A DNA stretch of 64,000 nt from Clostridia bacterium (GCA_026416815.1 JAOAEJ010000067.1:1-64000); one strand, 5' to 3'. Positions 35,427 through 43,757 are shown, numbered from the stretch's first letter. Numbers and translations are program-made. The notes: generated from the sequence alone by a model not told the origin.

Positions 35427-36836
35427 ATGAAAACAAAGAAGATAATCAGGATGTTAATAAAGAATTACATCATATTTGTCATTTTGGTTGTTTTAATATG
35501 CGTAGCTTCCTTTGTGTTTATGGCAATTCAGATGGAGAAAAGTGTAAAGGAAGGACAGTTTCCTCGGATAGTTGCAGGGATGATTGTCAGAGAGGATTAT
35601 GAGAGTATTGATTCCTCCCAGGTTGAGGAGATGGACGGATGGGTAGAAATATTGGACAGCGATAATAGGGTAATCCACGTCAAAGGTACGAAGAAAACCT
35701 CTACATACAAATACACCAGTGAGGATATATATGATATTGTAGGGTTCTATGGGAACTCTGCCTTCATATATACCGCTAAGGCGTTTAAAGCAAAGGATGG
35801 CAAATGGTACACTTGCCTCGTGGCTCTGCCTGGGGAGAAGGTGGATTTGCAGTTCAATCTGAAAAATGCTCCTTATTCGGTCAGCAAATTTTTAATTGAT
35901 AATATCTTAAAAGCTGCGGTGCTTTTTCTTTTGCTGTTCCTGTTGAATATCTATCTTTACAGTCGCTGGACGGCAAAAAAAATCAGCAGCCCATTAAATA
36001 AAATAACCGAAGCAATTAATAAAATGAGCGGTGGAAATCCCACGGTACGAATGGATTTTAAAGCTGAATATGAATTTCTTCAGATAAGGGATGCTTTTAA
36101 CTATATGGCTGATAAGCTGGAAAAGGCGGAAGTAGAAAAGAAGAGGCTGGAGGAGGGGAGAAAGAGGATGTTTGTAGACATATCTCATGATTTAAAAACC
36201 CCCATAACCACCATAAGCGGATATGCAAAGGCTTTATCGGAAGGAATAGTCACTGAGGAGGTTAAGAGGCAGAGGTATTTGAATACTATCTATGAAAAAT
36301 CCGCTAGAGTGACGGAACTTATCAATAACCTTTTTGAACTGGGAAAAATGGAAACCACGCAACTCCAGTTAAATATGGAACGATTGGATTTTGTAGAATT
36401 CCTGAGGGGTATAGCTGCCGAGCACTACGAACAGATGGAAGAAAAGGGGATAGAGCTGGATTTCATGGTAGACAGTGAAAAGGTAATGTGTATCTTTGAC
36501 AGGAAGGAAATGGGCAGAGTAATAGCAAACATACTAGGCAACGCTTTAGCCTATAATCCACCCGGGACAACATTAAGAATACAGTTGTTTGAGTACGAAA
36601 AGCACATAGAACTGGAAATTGCCGATAACGGTATAGGAATAGATGAAGGCATGAGGGATATGGTGTTTGAGCCATTTGTGCGGGTGGATTCTGCCAGGAA
36701 GAGCGATGGAGGTATAGGGCTTGGGCTGGCAATTGCAAGGAAAATCATAGAAGCCCACGAGGGTACAATAGGGCTGGATATAAACAAGGGTGATGACAAG
36801 ACTGTGTTTATAATAAAAATCAATAAGTATAGATAA
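35427..36836 (+). CDS. HAMP-containing sensor histidine kinase
   Basis: About 469 residues: membrane helix 1 (about 8-32), an extracellular region of about 115 residues, helix 2 (about 155-178), HAMP, then HisKA with the phospho-acceptor in FVDISHDLKTPITTISGYAK and a HATPase with N box IANILGNALAYN, G1 IADNGIGID and G2 GGIGLGLAI. ATG at 35427 with AAGAAGGTG upstream. The stop codon (36834-36836) lies inside a family 2 repeat end, so the last residues are set by the repeat. A relic of the N-box region of a close paralogue lies at 37432-37545. Confidence 0.93.
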   Translation: MKTKKIIRMLIKNYIIFVILVVLICVASFVFMAIQMEKSVKEGQFPRIVAGMIVREDYESIDSSQVEEMDGWVEILDSDNRVIHVKGTKKTSTYKYTSEDIYDIVGFYGNSAFIYTAKAFKAKDGKWYTCLVALPGEKVDLQFNLKNAPYSVSKFLIDNILKAAVLFLLLFLLNIYLYSRWTAKKISSPLNKITEAINKMSGGNPTVRMDFKAEYEFLQIRDAFNYMADKLEKAEVEKKRLEEGRKRMFVDISHDLKTPITTISGYAKALSEGIVTEEVKRQRYLNTIYEKSARVTELINNLFELGKMETTQLQLNMERLDFVEFLRGIAAEHYEQMEEKGIELDFMVDSEKVMCIFDRKEMGRVIANILGNALAYNPPGTTLRIQLFEYEKHIELEIADNGIGIDEGMRDMVFEPFVRVDSARKSDGGIGLGLAIARKIIEAHEGTIGLDINKGDDKTVFIIKINKYR

Positions 36837-37000
36837 CCAAACTTAAAAGTTGAAAATTACCACTGCTACGGAAACCCACTACGTCCATGGGGTACGGTTC
36901 TCGAGACATACAAAAATCGTGTCTGTCACGAGAATCCGTCCCCAAGGCCTTCGTTCAGACCTATATGATTGGTAATTTAGAATATTTAAGTTTGGTTATC
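36832..37000. repeat. Chimeric nested palindrome: family 2 stems around a REP-like core, copy e
   Basis: Outer arms GATAACCAAACTTAAA and TTTAAGTTTGGTTATC are those of family 2, but the standard core is replaced by GAAAATTACCA/TGGTAATTT arms and, inside these, a REP-like hairpin of family 5 (36885-36948). The left arm supplies the stop codon of the histidine kinase. Confidence 0.82.
36885..36948. repeat. REP-like hairpin, family 5, inside copy e
   Basis: Imperfect inverted repeat with CATGGGGTACGGTTCTCG on the left and CGAGAATCCGTCCCCAAGG on the right and GACA/TGTC inner pairing. Same GGGGACGGTTCT theme as 8308-8362 and 16867-16930. Confidence 0.75.
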
Positions 37001-37039
37001 CATAATACTTTATAATCATCTTGGGAGGAGAGCAGCTTT

Positions 37040-37417
37040 ATGAGAATAAATATGAAGTATATGTTCGCTTTTTTTATTTTATTGATAACCGAGACTATTA
37101 TTGCACTTTTCATACACGATACCATTATAAGGCCATACATTGGAGACGTCTTAGTAGTTATTTTAATGTACACATTTATAAGAGGGTTTATACAAAAATC
37201 AATAAAGTTCTTACCTGTGTATTTATTCTTATTTGCTTCAATTGTGGAATTAGCCCAATATTATCGCATTGTAGATATTTTAAATCTTCAAGACAATAAA
37301 ATAATTTCAATAATAATTGGAACCTCATTTGATACAAAGGATATTTTGTGCTATCTAATAGCAACGGTGATTTTGATAATATGGGAGAAGATGGAGCGAT
37401 CTGAGCGTTTGAGATAG
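37040..37417 (+). CDS. DUF2809 membrane protein
   Basis: A 125-residue membrane protein with about four hydrophobic helices (residues 7-27, 33-53, 58-72, 100-116) and the motifs RPYIGDVLVVILMYTFIRGF and ELAQYYRIVDIL typical of DUF2809. Function unknown. GGAGGAG lies about 12 bases upstream of the ATG. It lies between a nested repeat and a kinase relic, in an area that has clearly been rearranged. Confidence 0.85.
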   Translation: MRINMKYMFAFFILLITETIIALFIHDTIIRPYIGDVLVVILMYTFIRGFIQKSIKFLPVYLFLFASIVELAQYYRIVDILNLQDNKIISIIIGTSFDTKDILCYLIATVILIIWEKMERSERLR

Positions 37418-37431
37418 CTCTATGTCGTGAC

Positions 37432-37545
37432 GGCGGTTTTGTTGACAGCATAGCTAACATATTGGGTACTGCGATAGCGTATAATCCGCTAGGAGCAAGA
37501 GTGGGGATCCAGTTGCTTGAGTGTGGAAAGTATATAGAGTCATAA
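37432..37545 (+). pseudogene. Histidine kinase relic (N-box region)
   Basis: The frame reads GGFVDSIANILGTAIAYNPL and on to LLECGKYIES, then TAA. It aligns with the N-box region of the kinase at 35427-36836 (MGRVIANILGNALAYNPPG...IQLFEYEKHIE). No start, no G boxes; the fragment is about 38 codons. A family 1 repeat begins 14 bases after it. Confidence 0.8.
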
Positions 37546-37559
37546 ATAACTTCCACAGA

Positions 37560-37685
37560 CTATATAAATTGCAAAAAAGAATCTACAACGAGGTTTTCCC
37601 TAAATCTTTTTTGCAATTTGTTACCTTAAGTTATATTGCGATAATTAAATTTTTCATTGTAATATCATTATCGCAATTTATATAG
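37560..37685. repeat. Two-hairpin element, family 1, copy D
   Basis: A full 126-bp copy, same orientation as B, E and G. Small differences (AACGAGGTTTTCCC, AATTAAATTTTTCATTG) leave both stems paired. It follows the kinase relic. Confidence 0.93.
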
Positions 37686-37792
37686 AATAAGAAAAGAACT
37701 GAGATTTAGCGTATTTATATGGTATAATATGATGGGCGTTCCACTGTTAGGTAGACGTTGTAATAAAATATTATATTTAAGGAGACAAAAGA

Positions 37793-38914
37793 ATGAGAAA
37801 AATCATACTTGCACTAATCTTGGGCATTGCCTTCATTTTTAACTACTCAATAGCATTCGCAGCACAGCCTACAAATCAATTAAAGGAAGACAAAACAGCA
37901 AAAATTATAATTAATGGTACAGCCTTTAAAAATTCCAACGTTCTACTTTTGAAAAATGGGACTCCAATGCTATCTACAGATTATTTTACAGCACTTGGAA
38001 TAGACTCTAAGAATCAAGTATGGGACAAAAGTAAAAAGAAGCTTACACTCTCAAAAGGAAATACTAAATTAACCATGGAATTAGACAGCTCTAATTGCAT
38101 GTTAAATGGTAAAAAGTTCACAACAAATATTAAACCGTTTACTTACAAGGGTAAGACATATTTCCCGGCAGAACTGGTTGCAACAAGCTTTGGAAATAAG
38201 TTTATTCCGGATCCTGATACAAATACATATTTTATAAAGAACAATGCTGATTTTATAAAAAACAAACAGCTTTTGGACAAAGTGCTTACCTCTATGAATG
38301 GTGTTTCAAAAGTAAAAATAAGTGAACACGCAACATTTAATCTTAAGGGTACAGGTTTGCAATTGAATCTTGTAGCGCCAGCTACTGTCTTATCTGACAG
38401 GAAGGCTAAAGCTTTCAATGGTAACGTGAGTTACAAAATGATAACCAATGGTATTTCTAGTGAGAATAGCGTGCAAATGTGTCTTTACAATAATCAAATG
38501 TATATGAGGGTTGATAATGGGGAGTGGAGTACGCAGGCATTATCAGACGAGTCGGTTGCACTGCAGTTTGATTTTAAAGGCATACTTGGATATAATGACC
38601 TCATATGCTCAGCTCTTAATATTGTGAACGGTAAAAACAAAGATGAACTTATTTTAAAGGGTAACATTATAATGGGTAATTCAATACCATCATTCATGGC
38701 TGGGCAAGGTTTAGATAACAATAAAATAAGTCAAAAATCTATAGAGATAACCTTGAATAAAAATACAAACATTGTAAATAAGATAGTATTAAAGCAATCG
38801 GGTACTACAGTAATAGAGCAAGAAAATTATAATTTTTCAGTAGATTATGTGATTTCATATTCTGATTTTAATGGCAAATTTGAGGTAGTAATTCCTGATG
38901 AGCTTAAAGAATAA
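37793..38914 (+). CDS. Secreted protein with copper amine oxidase N-like (stalk) domain
   Basis: A 373-residue secreted protein. A signal peptide (about residues 1-24, ending AFAAQP) is followed by a stalk-type domain (about 36-148; IIINGTAFKNSNVLLLKNG, KPFTYKGKTYFPAELVATSFG) like the CuAO N1-like domain widespread in Clostridia surface proteins, and a C-terminal beta-rich domain (about 155-373) unlike anything I recognise. No cell-wall anchor or catalytic motif is visible. AAGGAGA lies about eight bases upstream of the ATG. Single gene between repeats. Confidence 0.8.
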   Translation: MRKIILALILGIAFIFNYSIAFAAQPTNQLKEDKTAKIIINGTAFKNSNVLLLKNGTPMLSTDYFTALGIDSKNQVWDKSKKKLTLSKGNTKLTMELDSSNCMLNGKKFTTNIKPFTYKGKTYFPAELVATSFGNKFIPDPDTNTYFIKNNADFIKNKQLLDKVLTSMNGVSKVKISEHATFNLKGTGLQLNLVAPATVLSDRKAKAFNGNVSYKMITNGISSENSVQMCLYNNQMYMRVDNGEWSTQALSDESVALQFDFKGILGYNDLICSALNIVNGKNKDELILKGNIIMGNSIPSFMAGQGLDNNKISQKSIEITLNKNTNIVNKIVLKQSGTTVIEQENYNFSVDYVISYSDFNGKFEVVIPDELKE

Positions 38915-38917
38915 AGA

Positions 38918-39005
38918 GATTTAGGTTCAAAGTGATTTTATCCAGTTAGGCATTTATCACATATTATTGCCTAACTGGAAATCACTAAGGTTAACTTTGG
39001 TTATC
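38918..39005. repeat. Palindromic element, family 2, copy f (mismatched arms)
   Basis: The left arm is of the GATTTAGGTTCAAAGTG kind, the right arm of the AACTTTGGTTATC kind, so the outermost stem no longer pairs, while the inner stem CCAGTTAGGCA/TGCCTAACTGG is intact. The element starts just after the stop codon of the stalk-domain gene. Confidence 0.85.
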
Positions 39006-39135
39006 TATATTGTACGGTTTTCCAGGGAACGTGCGTTTGTGGTATATGCAAACATATTTTGTTAAAGATATTCGACTCCCGGGTGTCGTACAAATACGCT
39101 AAAATAAAGCGACTTTTGCGTAAAAGTATATGTAA

Positions 39136-39208
39136 AAGGTAGCAAGATAGTTAATTTTAGAGTTGCTGAGAATATAAAGACAGCAGAAGACAATTTGAAA
39201 AAGAAGTC
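39136..39208 (+). pseudogene. DUF1801 gene relic, 3' end
   Basis: The frame reads SKIVNFRVAENIKTAEDNLK, matching the last residues of the DUF1801 protein encoded at 21234-21620 (SKIVKFRVAENIKQAEGKLK). Only about 24 codons remain and the stop is gone: a family 1 repeat begins immediately at 39209, so the element or its arrival removed the true end. Confidence 0.8.
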
Positions 39209-39334
39209 CTATATAAATTACAAAAAAGAATCTACAACGAAGTTCTCCCTAAATCTTTTTTGCAATTTGTTACCTTAAGTTATATTGCGATAATCAAATT
39301 TTCCCTTGTAATATCATTATCGCAATTTATATAA
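39209..39334. repeat. Two-hairpin element, family 1, copy E
   Basis: A full 126-bp copy, same orientation as D and G, with one end slightly changed (TTTATATAATC). It abuts the DUF1801 relic. Confidence 0.92.
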
Positions 39335-39377
39335 TCCTATTAAAATTGCGGATGGTAATATATTGCATAATGGCTAC

Positions 39378-40475
39378 CTAATTGTTAGTGGTAGCCACTT
39401 CGCTCTTCATTTTAAGCATATCAATAAAAGCTTCGAGTCTTGTCATATAACCGGCTTCACCAGTCATTTCATCAATAATGAGTGTCATAATCGGAATATC
39501 GTATTTATTCTGTACTTCGCTGAATGCACACTGTGCAATTATTTCCGGCATACAAGTAAAGGGGTATAAGTGGATAACCCCATCAAAGTTATTTTTAGCA
39601 CTTAGAATAGAGCATCCTATGGTGTGGATCCCATGCCCACCTATATCATTAGTTTTCATATACTCTTTTCCTGCTTCATGGGGTTCCTTTTTGAACTTGA
39701 TTGGAAGCAGCTTTCTTACAAAATGATCTGTAATCCAGTGACTTATGCTGAGATTATTTTGCACTTCGACACCCATGTTGCCCAACTTCTTTTCTAGCTG
39801 GAAATTTATATTAGGGTGTGTACTAACATACATTTCTCCAACTATGGATACTTTTACGGGTTTGTATTTCTTATCTACGGGTATCTGTCTTAATGACTTC
39901 TTAGTTAAGTTAATTATATCACTTATATTTTTATAACCATTTGCTTTTTGAGCCAGGTTATGAAACTGTGATATTAACCTATCGGTTTGGCCTTTAATTA
40001 TTTCTCTGCATCTTGTATACCTTGCCAATTCATTTAAATTATCAACCATGTAAACTGTTTTTACAGCATATATTATTCCTTTGATAATATTTAAAATGCT
40101 TTTTCCTTCTGTCAGAGGTTTTATTCTATTTAAAATCTCCTTAGGGGTAAGGTTGGTTAAATCTAGACAAACAAATTTTACCTTATAATCAAGGCTTTTT
40201 AATATTTCAGCCTGCAAATCACCATAATAACCAAGTCTGCACTGCCCGCGCCCCCCAGCAAAAAGTATAAAATCTGCCCCGTTATCAACACCATAAATAA
40301 AGTCACCAAGTATAGTTTTAAATGGCAGACAGGCAAACTCAGGTGAGTGCCTGATTCCAAGCTCCAAAGGTTCATTTGTACAGTATGGAGGCATTACATA
40401 ATCTATTCCTGAAGTATCAAGTAATACTTTTATAGGTACATACATGTTTCCCATGTGGGGGAATGTAACTTTCAT
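39378..40475 (-). CDS. 2-Hydroxyacyl-CoA dehydratase (HgdB)-like protein
   Basis: A 365-residue protein resembling the HgdB-type domain of activase-associated proteins: MKVTFPHMGNMYVPIKVLL, CLPFKTILGDF, GRGQCRLGYYG and FTCMPEIIAQ place Cys residues suited for an iron-sulfur cluster, and LIIDEMTGEAGYMTRLEAFIDML closes it. In many anaerobes this domain, the DUF2229 domain and the activase form one very large protein; here each is a separate gene. The reaction these proteins support is unknown. The gene begins four bases after the stop of the upstream gene. Confidence 0.8.
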   Translation of the reverse strand: MKVTFPHMGNMYVPIKVLLDTSGIDYVMPPYCTNEPLELGIRHSPEFACLPFKTILGDFIYGVDNGADFILFAGGRGQCRLGYYGDLQAEILKSLDYKVKFVCLDLTNLTPKEILNRIKPLTEGKSILNIIKGIIYAVKTVYMVDNLNELARYTRCREIIKGQTDRLISQFHNLAQKANGYKNISDIINLTKKSLRQIPVDKKYKPVKVSIVGEMYVSTHPNINFQLEKKLGNMGVEVQNNLSISHWITDHFVRKLLPIKFKKEPHEAGKEYMKTNDIGGHGIHTIGCSILSAKNNFDGVIHLYPFTCMPEIIAQCAFSEVQNKYDIPIMTLIIDEMTGEAGYMTRLEAFIDMLKMKSEVATTNN

Positions 40476-40479
40476 TAAA

Positions 40480-41400
40480 TCACCCTACCATATCCAAAAA
40501 TGCTTCAAGTCTTGTGTCAAATCCAGCTTCTCCTGTATGCTCATCAATAGTAAGCTTAAGCAAAGGGATATTATAATGGGATTTGATCCGTCTTTCGATA
40601 AACTCCAGTATAAATGCATCAACGCCACATGCAAAGGGGGTCAAGTAGATTAATCCCTTAATATTTTTGTCTTCGGCAAAAGTAAAAGCGCTACCTAGAA
40701 GCTCAAATCCAACATCCCAAAAAACCTTTCCCTGAAATGGATAGGCATTTCTCCTTTTTGTTTCGTGGTCAATATCTTTTGGAGTATATACAGTTATACT
40801 CCTCCTGGTAAGTTTATCTAGAAGAGTCATACTTAAATAGCTGTCATATATCATATATGGATGTCCTAAAACTGAGAGTGCGCTTTTTGTGCTGCTTACA
40901 TCCTTAATATATTGGTTGAACTTGTGCCTGTTTTGTATATATTCATCGAACTCTTTACTAGCGGCCTTGAAAGCTTCTATAATGTCAGAATATTTGATAT
41001 TAAGGACCCGTGAAATTTCTAGTAAGCTATCAAAGGTTTCGGAGGGGAACATATCTGTATGAATCCTTACTTCCAATACCTTGACCTGCCTTTTCAGATT
41101 AAGTACAGCCATGTCCGGGAGGCCACAAAACTTTGGGCAGGTGTATTCATTTTTATCAAGGCTTATGTACCTTGGTATGAAGACATAGTCAACAATATCC
41201 TTTATACTATAAACATGACCGTGAAACACTTTTACTGGGAGGCATGTTTCATTACTGCAGCATTTTACACCATAGTCCAATATCTGTTTATTTGTATCCT
41301 GTGAGGTAATAACATTGCACCCTAAATTTTTAAAAAACCGTTCCCATAGCATATTATGTTCAAAGTAGAACAGCCCTTTAGGTAATCCGATAGTTATCAT
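40480..41400 (-). CDS. DUF2229/HgdB-like activase partner
   Basis: About 306 residues. It starts MITIGLPKGLFYFEHNMLWERFF, the DUF2229 signature, and carries Cys residues in CCSNETCLPVKVFHGH and CPKFCGLPD, and a closing TIDEHTGEAGFDTRLEAF motif closely similar to that of the next gene, which shows that the two proteins are related. ATG at 41400 has AGGTG upstream; a longer reading to 41418 would put that site inside. Middle gene of the three-gene operon. Confidence 0.82.
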   Translation of the reverse strand: MITIGLPKGLFYFEHNMLWERFFKNLGCNVITSQDTNKQILDYGVKCCSNETCLPVKVFHGHVYSIKDIVDYVFIPRYISLDKNEYTCPKFCGLPDMAVLNLKRQVKVLEVRIHTDMFPSETFDSLLEISRVLNIKYSDIIEAFKAASKEFDEYIQNRHKFNQYIKDVSSTKSALSVLGHPYMIYDSYLSMTLLDKLTRRSITVYTPKDIDHETKRRNAYPFQGKVFWDVGFELLGSAFTFAEDKNIKGLIYLTPFACGVDAFILEFIERRIKSHYNIPLLKLTIDEHTGEAGFDTRLEAFLDMVG

Positions 41401-41415
41401 TTTTTCACCTATATT

Positions 41416-41520
41416 CAACGCAAAAAGACCTTTATCGGTAATTTTTGCGCTTCAATTTCCTTAGTGTATATCACGAAAATCCAATTCCTTCACTGTAAAA
41501 TTATTTTCGTGATTTATATT
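41416..41520. repeat. Diverged cousin of the family 1 two-hairpin element
   Basis: Two hairpins in the family 1 order: CGCAAAAA/TTTTTGCG (41419-41449) and ATCACGAAAAT/ATTTTCGTGAT (about 41469-41513). Read on the minus strand, TATAAATCACGAAAAT, the loop TTTTACAGTGAAGG and CTAAGGAAA align with TATAAATTGCGATAAT, ATTACAAGGAAAA and TTAAGGTAA of family 1. The stem bases that differ (TTGCGATAAT versus TCACGAAAAT) are changed on both arms. It lies between two genes of one operon. Confidence 0.7.
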
Positions 41521-42498
41521 TTATACAGCTGCGGTTTGCTGAGACCATTTGCCGCACCTGTCTCCCCAACGAGCAATTGCAGTATTGTCCGATAGGATTT
41601 TTATAACTTCACAAGCGTTTGAGCAATCCTGACACTCTACACTTTTCGCTCTATAATCATGATTGGCTACTCCAAATCCATGGAAGCTTGTCTTAAAGTT
41701 ACTGGTTGTGGCTTCTTTCTTGGCTATAAGGGCTGCTCCGTAGGCACCCATTACATCATAATGCTCGGGTATTATGATCTTTTTTTTCAGTTGATTTTCA
41801 AAAGCGGCTACAATGCCGACATTTGCTGCAACACCACCCTGGAATGCTATGGGTTCTTCAATATCTTTACCCTTTGCAAGATTATTCAGGTAGTTCCTTA
41901 CCAGGGCCTGGCATAGGCCGTTAACAATATCTTCAGTACTGTGTCCTGTTTGCTGCTTGTGTATCATATCGGATTCTGCGAATACAGCACACCGTCCTGC
42001 TATCCTGACGGGGGATTTGGAACGGAGTGCATACCCTCCAAACTCCTCAATAGGAATTTCAAGCCTTGATGCCTGCCTGTCCAAAAATGATCCTGTACCT
42101 GCAGCACATACAGTATTCATTGCAAAATCATTAACTACTCCATTTTTAAGGATAATTATTTTGGAGTCCTGACCACCTATCTCCAGAATAGTTTTTACAC
42201 CAGGTACAGTTTTTTGCGTAGCAACAGCGTGTGATGTGATTTCGTTTTTCACAATATCAGCACCAACAATAACACTTGCCAACTGTCTTCCGCTCCCGGT
42301 AGTTCCTACACCTTTTATATGTATGTGCTTTCCGAACTTCTCAGCTAAAAGCTGCATGCCTTTAATTAATACATTAATTGGTTGACCACTGGTCCGTAAA
42401 TAGAGTTTTTCAATAACTTTATCATTCTCATCTATGATTACAAGATTTGTGCTTACAGACCCGACATCAATTCCTATGTAGTATCCATCTTGTTTCAA
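41521..42498 (-). CDS. CoA-substrate-specific enzyme activase (BadF/BcrA-type ATPase)
   Basis: A 325-residue ASKHA-fold activase like the HgdC-type activator of 2-hydroxyacyl-CoA dehydratases, which uses ATP to push an electron onto the dehydratase. Visible: phosphate-1 motif YIGIDVGSVSTNLV, GVGTTGSGR, and the cluster-binding Cys residues in NTVCAAGTGSFLD and GRCAVFAESDMIH that bridge the dimer through one [4Fe-4S]. A Cys-rich tail (CQDCSNAC) is additional. TTG start at 42498 with AGGAGAGG upstream. First gene of the operon; a family 1 repeat begins 40 bases upstream. Confidence 0.9.
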   Translation of the reverse strand: MKQDGYYIGIDVGSVSTNLVIIDENDKVIEKLYLRTSGQPINVLIKGMQLLAEKFGKHIHIKGVGTTGSGRQLASVIVGADIVKNEITSHAVATQKTVPGVKTILEIGGQDSKIIILKNGVVNDFAMNTVCAAGTGSFLDRQASRLEIPIEEFGGYALRSKSPVRIAGRCAVFAESDMIHKQQTGHSTEDIVNGLCQALVRNYLNNLAKGKDIEEPIAFQGGVAANVGIVAAFENQLKKKIIIPEHYDVMGAYGAALIAKKEATTSNFKTSFHGFGVANHDYRAKSVECQDCSNACEVIKILSDNTAIARWGDRCGKWSQQTAAV

Positions 42499-42537
42499 AA
42501 GCTATCCTCTCCTTTAGTAAATTACTCAAAATGCTTG

Positions 42538-42664
42538 GTATATAAATTGCGATAATGATATTACAAGGAAAAATTTGATTATCGCAATATAACTTAAGGT
42601 AACAAATTGCAAAAAAGATTTAGGGAGAACTTCGTTGTAGATTCTTTTTTGCAATTTATTATAG
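42538..42664. repeat. Two-hairpin element, family 1, copy F
   Basis: A full copy (127 bp with one extra T near the right end) in the A/C/I/J orientation, immediately upstream of the activase operon. A family 3 element starts 18 bases after it. Confidence 0.92.
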
Positions 42665-42681
42665 AACATAGTTTGTTAATC

Positions 42682-42810
42682 TAATACTACATTGTTATTT
42701 TGGAATTTATGATGAAGAAATAACAATCCAAAAACATTATTGATTATTTCTTCATCGGCAAATTCAGCTTGGAATTTGCCGTAATTATGGTAAATAACAA
42801 AGTAGTACTA
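42682..42810. repeat. Family 3 element (TAATACTAC...AGTAGTACTA ends), long form
   Basis: A ~129-bp element with inverted ends TAATACTACATTGTTATTT and AAATAACAAAGTAGTACTA, and internal blocks GATGAAGAAATAACAA/TTATTTCTTCATC and GGCAAATTC/GAATTTGCC that pair. The same long form recurs at 61199-61328, and short forms at 44470-44524 and 50228-50267. Confidence 0.88.
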
Positions 42811-43304
42811 ACCTATACTAAATGGTCAATTCCTGTAATGTTAATAGGGTTTATAATAAACACTTAAATTATTACTGTGTTTGGTGGAGTTCCGAATGAT
42901 AGTATTGACTGCCTGTTTATGATTTATACTTAAGCGGGCTTAGAACGATGTGAGAAAGTGTTTATTCATATATGAATAGATTCTATTAACCATACTTGAT
43001 ATTTAATACCGTATATATTTATGCATATAGTCCAATGCTTTTCACTTAATGAAAGTCATTCCTGCTAATTCTTCTTAAAAGTTCCGGAAGGGAATATTGA
43101 GATATTATAATAGGGCTATTACATTTATTATAAAAAATCATGTTTAGCACGGTTCCAACACACATATATTACAAAAGATTGTTCGTTGGAGAATTCTTAT
43201 ATTTACCCTATCGGTTAACATAAAATAATTATTAGTAACCCAATTAGGCATAAATGAATATAATAAATTATAACCTAATCAATACAATTTAAGGAGGTTC
43301 TAAT
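42811..43304. other. Long AT-rich leader region
   Basis: About 490 bases without a gene ahead of the Gly/Tyr-rich protein gene. No repeat, RNA or clear vegetative promoter was recognised; a sporulation promoter may be present but cannot be assigned by eye. Confidence 0.4.
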
Positions 43305-43757
43305 ATGGCGGATTATATGCCTTATATGCAAATGATGGGTTTGCCAGGCCAATATTATCCAATGATGGAAATGCCACAGGATCAACTGGAGTCAATGTAT
43401 CCAAGAATATACTATATTGTATATCCTCATGTTAAGTATCAATGTGATATGTTTGACGGTAAGTATGGTACAATGTATAACCCATCCCGTGAGCAATTGG
43501 AAGCTATGGTTGACGACATATACCGTAAGGTGGAGGTAGACGTTAATGTTGAGATAAGTATTCCAAGAGAAGATGGGGATAGGCAGTTTGGATTTGGCGG
43601 AAGACGTTTATTTAGAGATTTAATATCTATACTACTTCTCAGGCAGTTGCTTAGCAGAAGACGCCCTTACGGCGGTTATTTTGATGTCTACGGAGGTTAT
43701 CCCGGTGGCTATGGCGGTTACCCAGGAGGCTATGGCGGGGGATTCGGTGGCTACTAG
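43305..43757 (+). CDS. Gly/Tyr-rich protein, possible spore surface protein
   Basis: A 150-residue protein with a Met/Tyr-rich N terminus (MADYMPYMQMMGLPGQYYPMM), a central conserved-looking part (SMYPRIYYIVYPHVKYQCDMFD, MVDDIYRKVEVDVN) and a C-terminal tail of GGYP/GGYGG repeats after an Arg-rich helix (LLLRQLLSRRRPYGGY). Such tails are common in spore coat and exosporium proteins, and spore genes follow downstream, but the assignment is an inference. AAGGAGG lies seven bases upstream. Its stop codon (43755-43757) is the first TAG of a family 4 repeat. A fragment of a similar 3' end occurs at 54066-54101. Confidence 0.7.
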   Translation: MADYMPYMQMMGLPGQYYPMMEMPQDQLESMYPRIYYIVYPHVKYQCDMFDGKYGTMYNPSREQLEAMVDDIYRKVEVDVNVEISIPREDGDRQFGFGGRRLFRDLISILLLRQLLSRRRPYGGYFDVYGGYPGGYGGYPGGYGGGFGGY

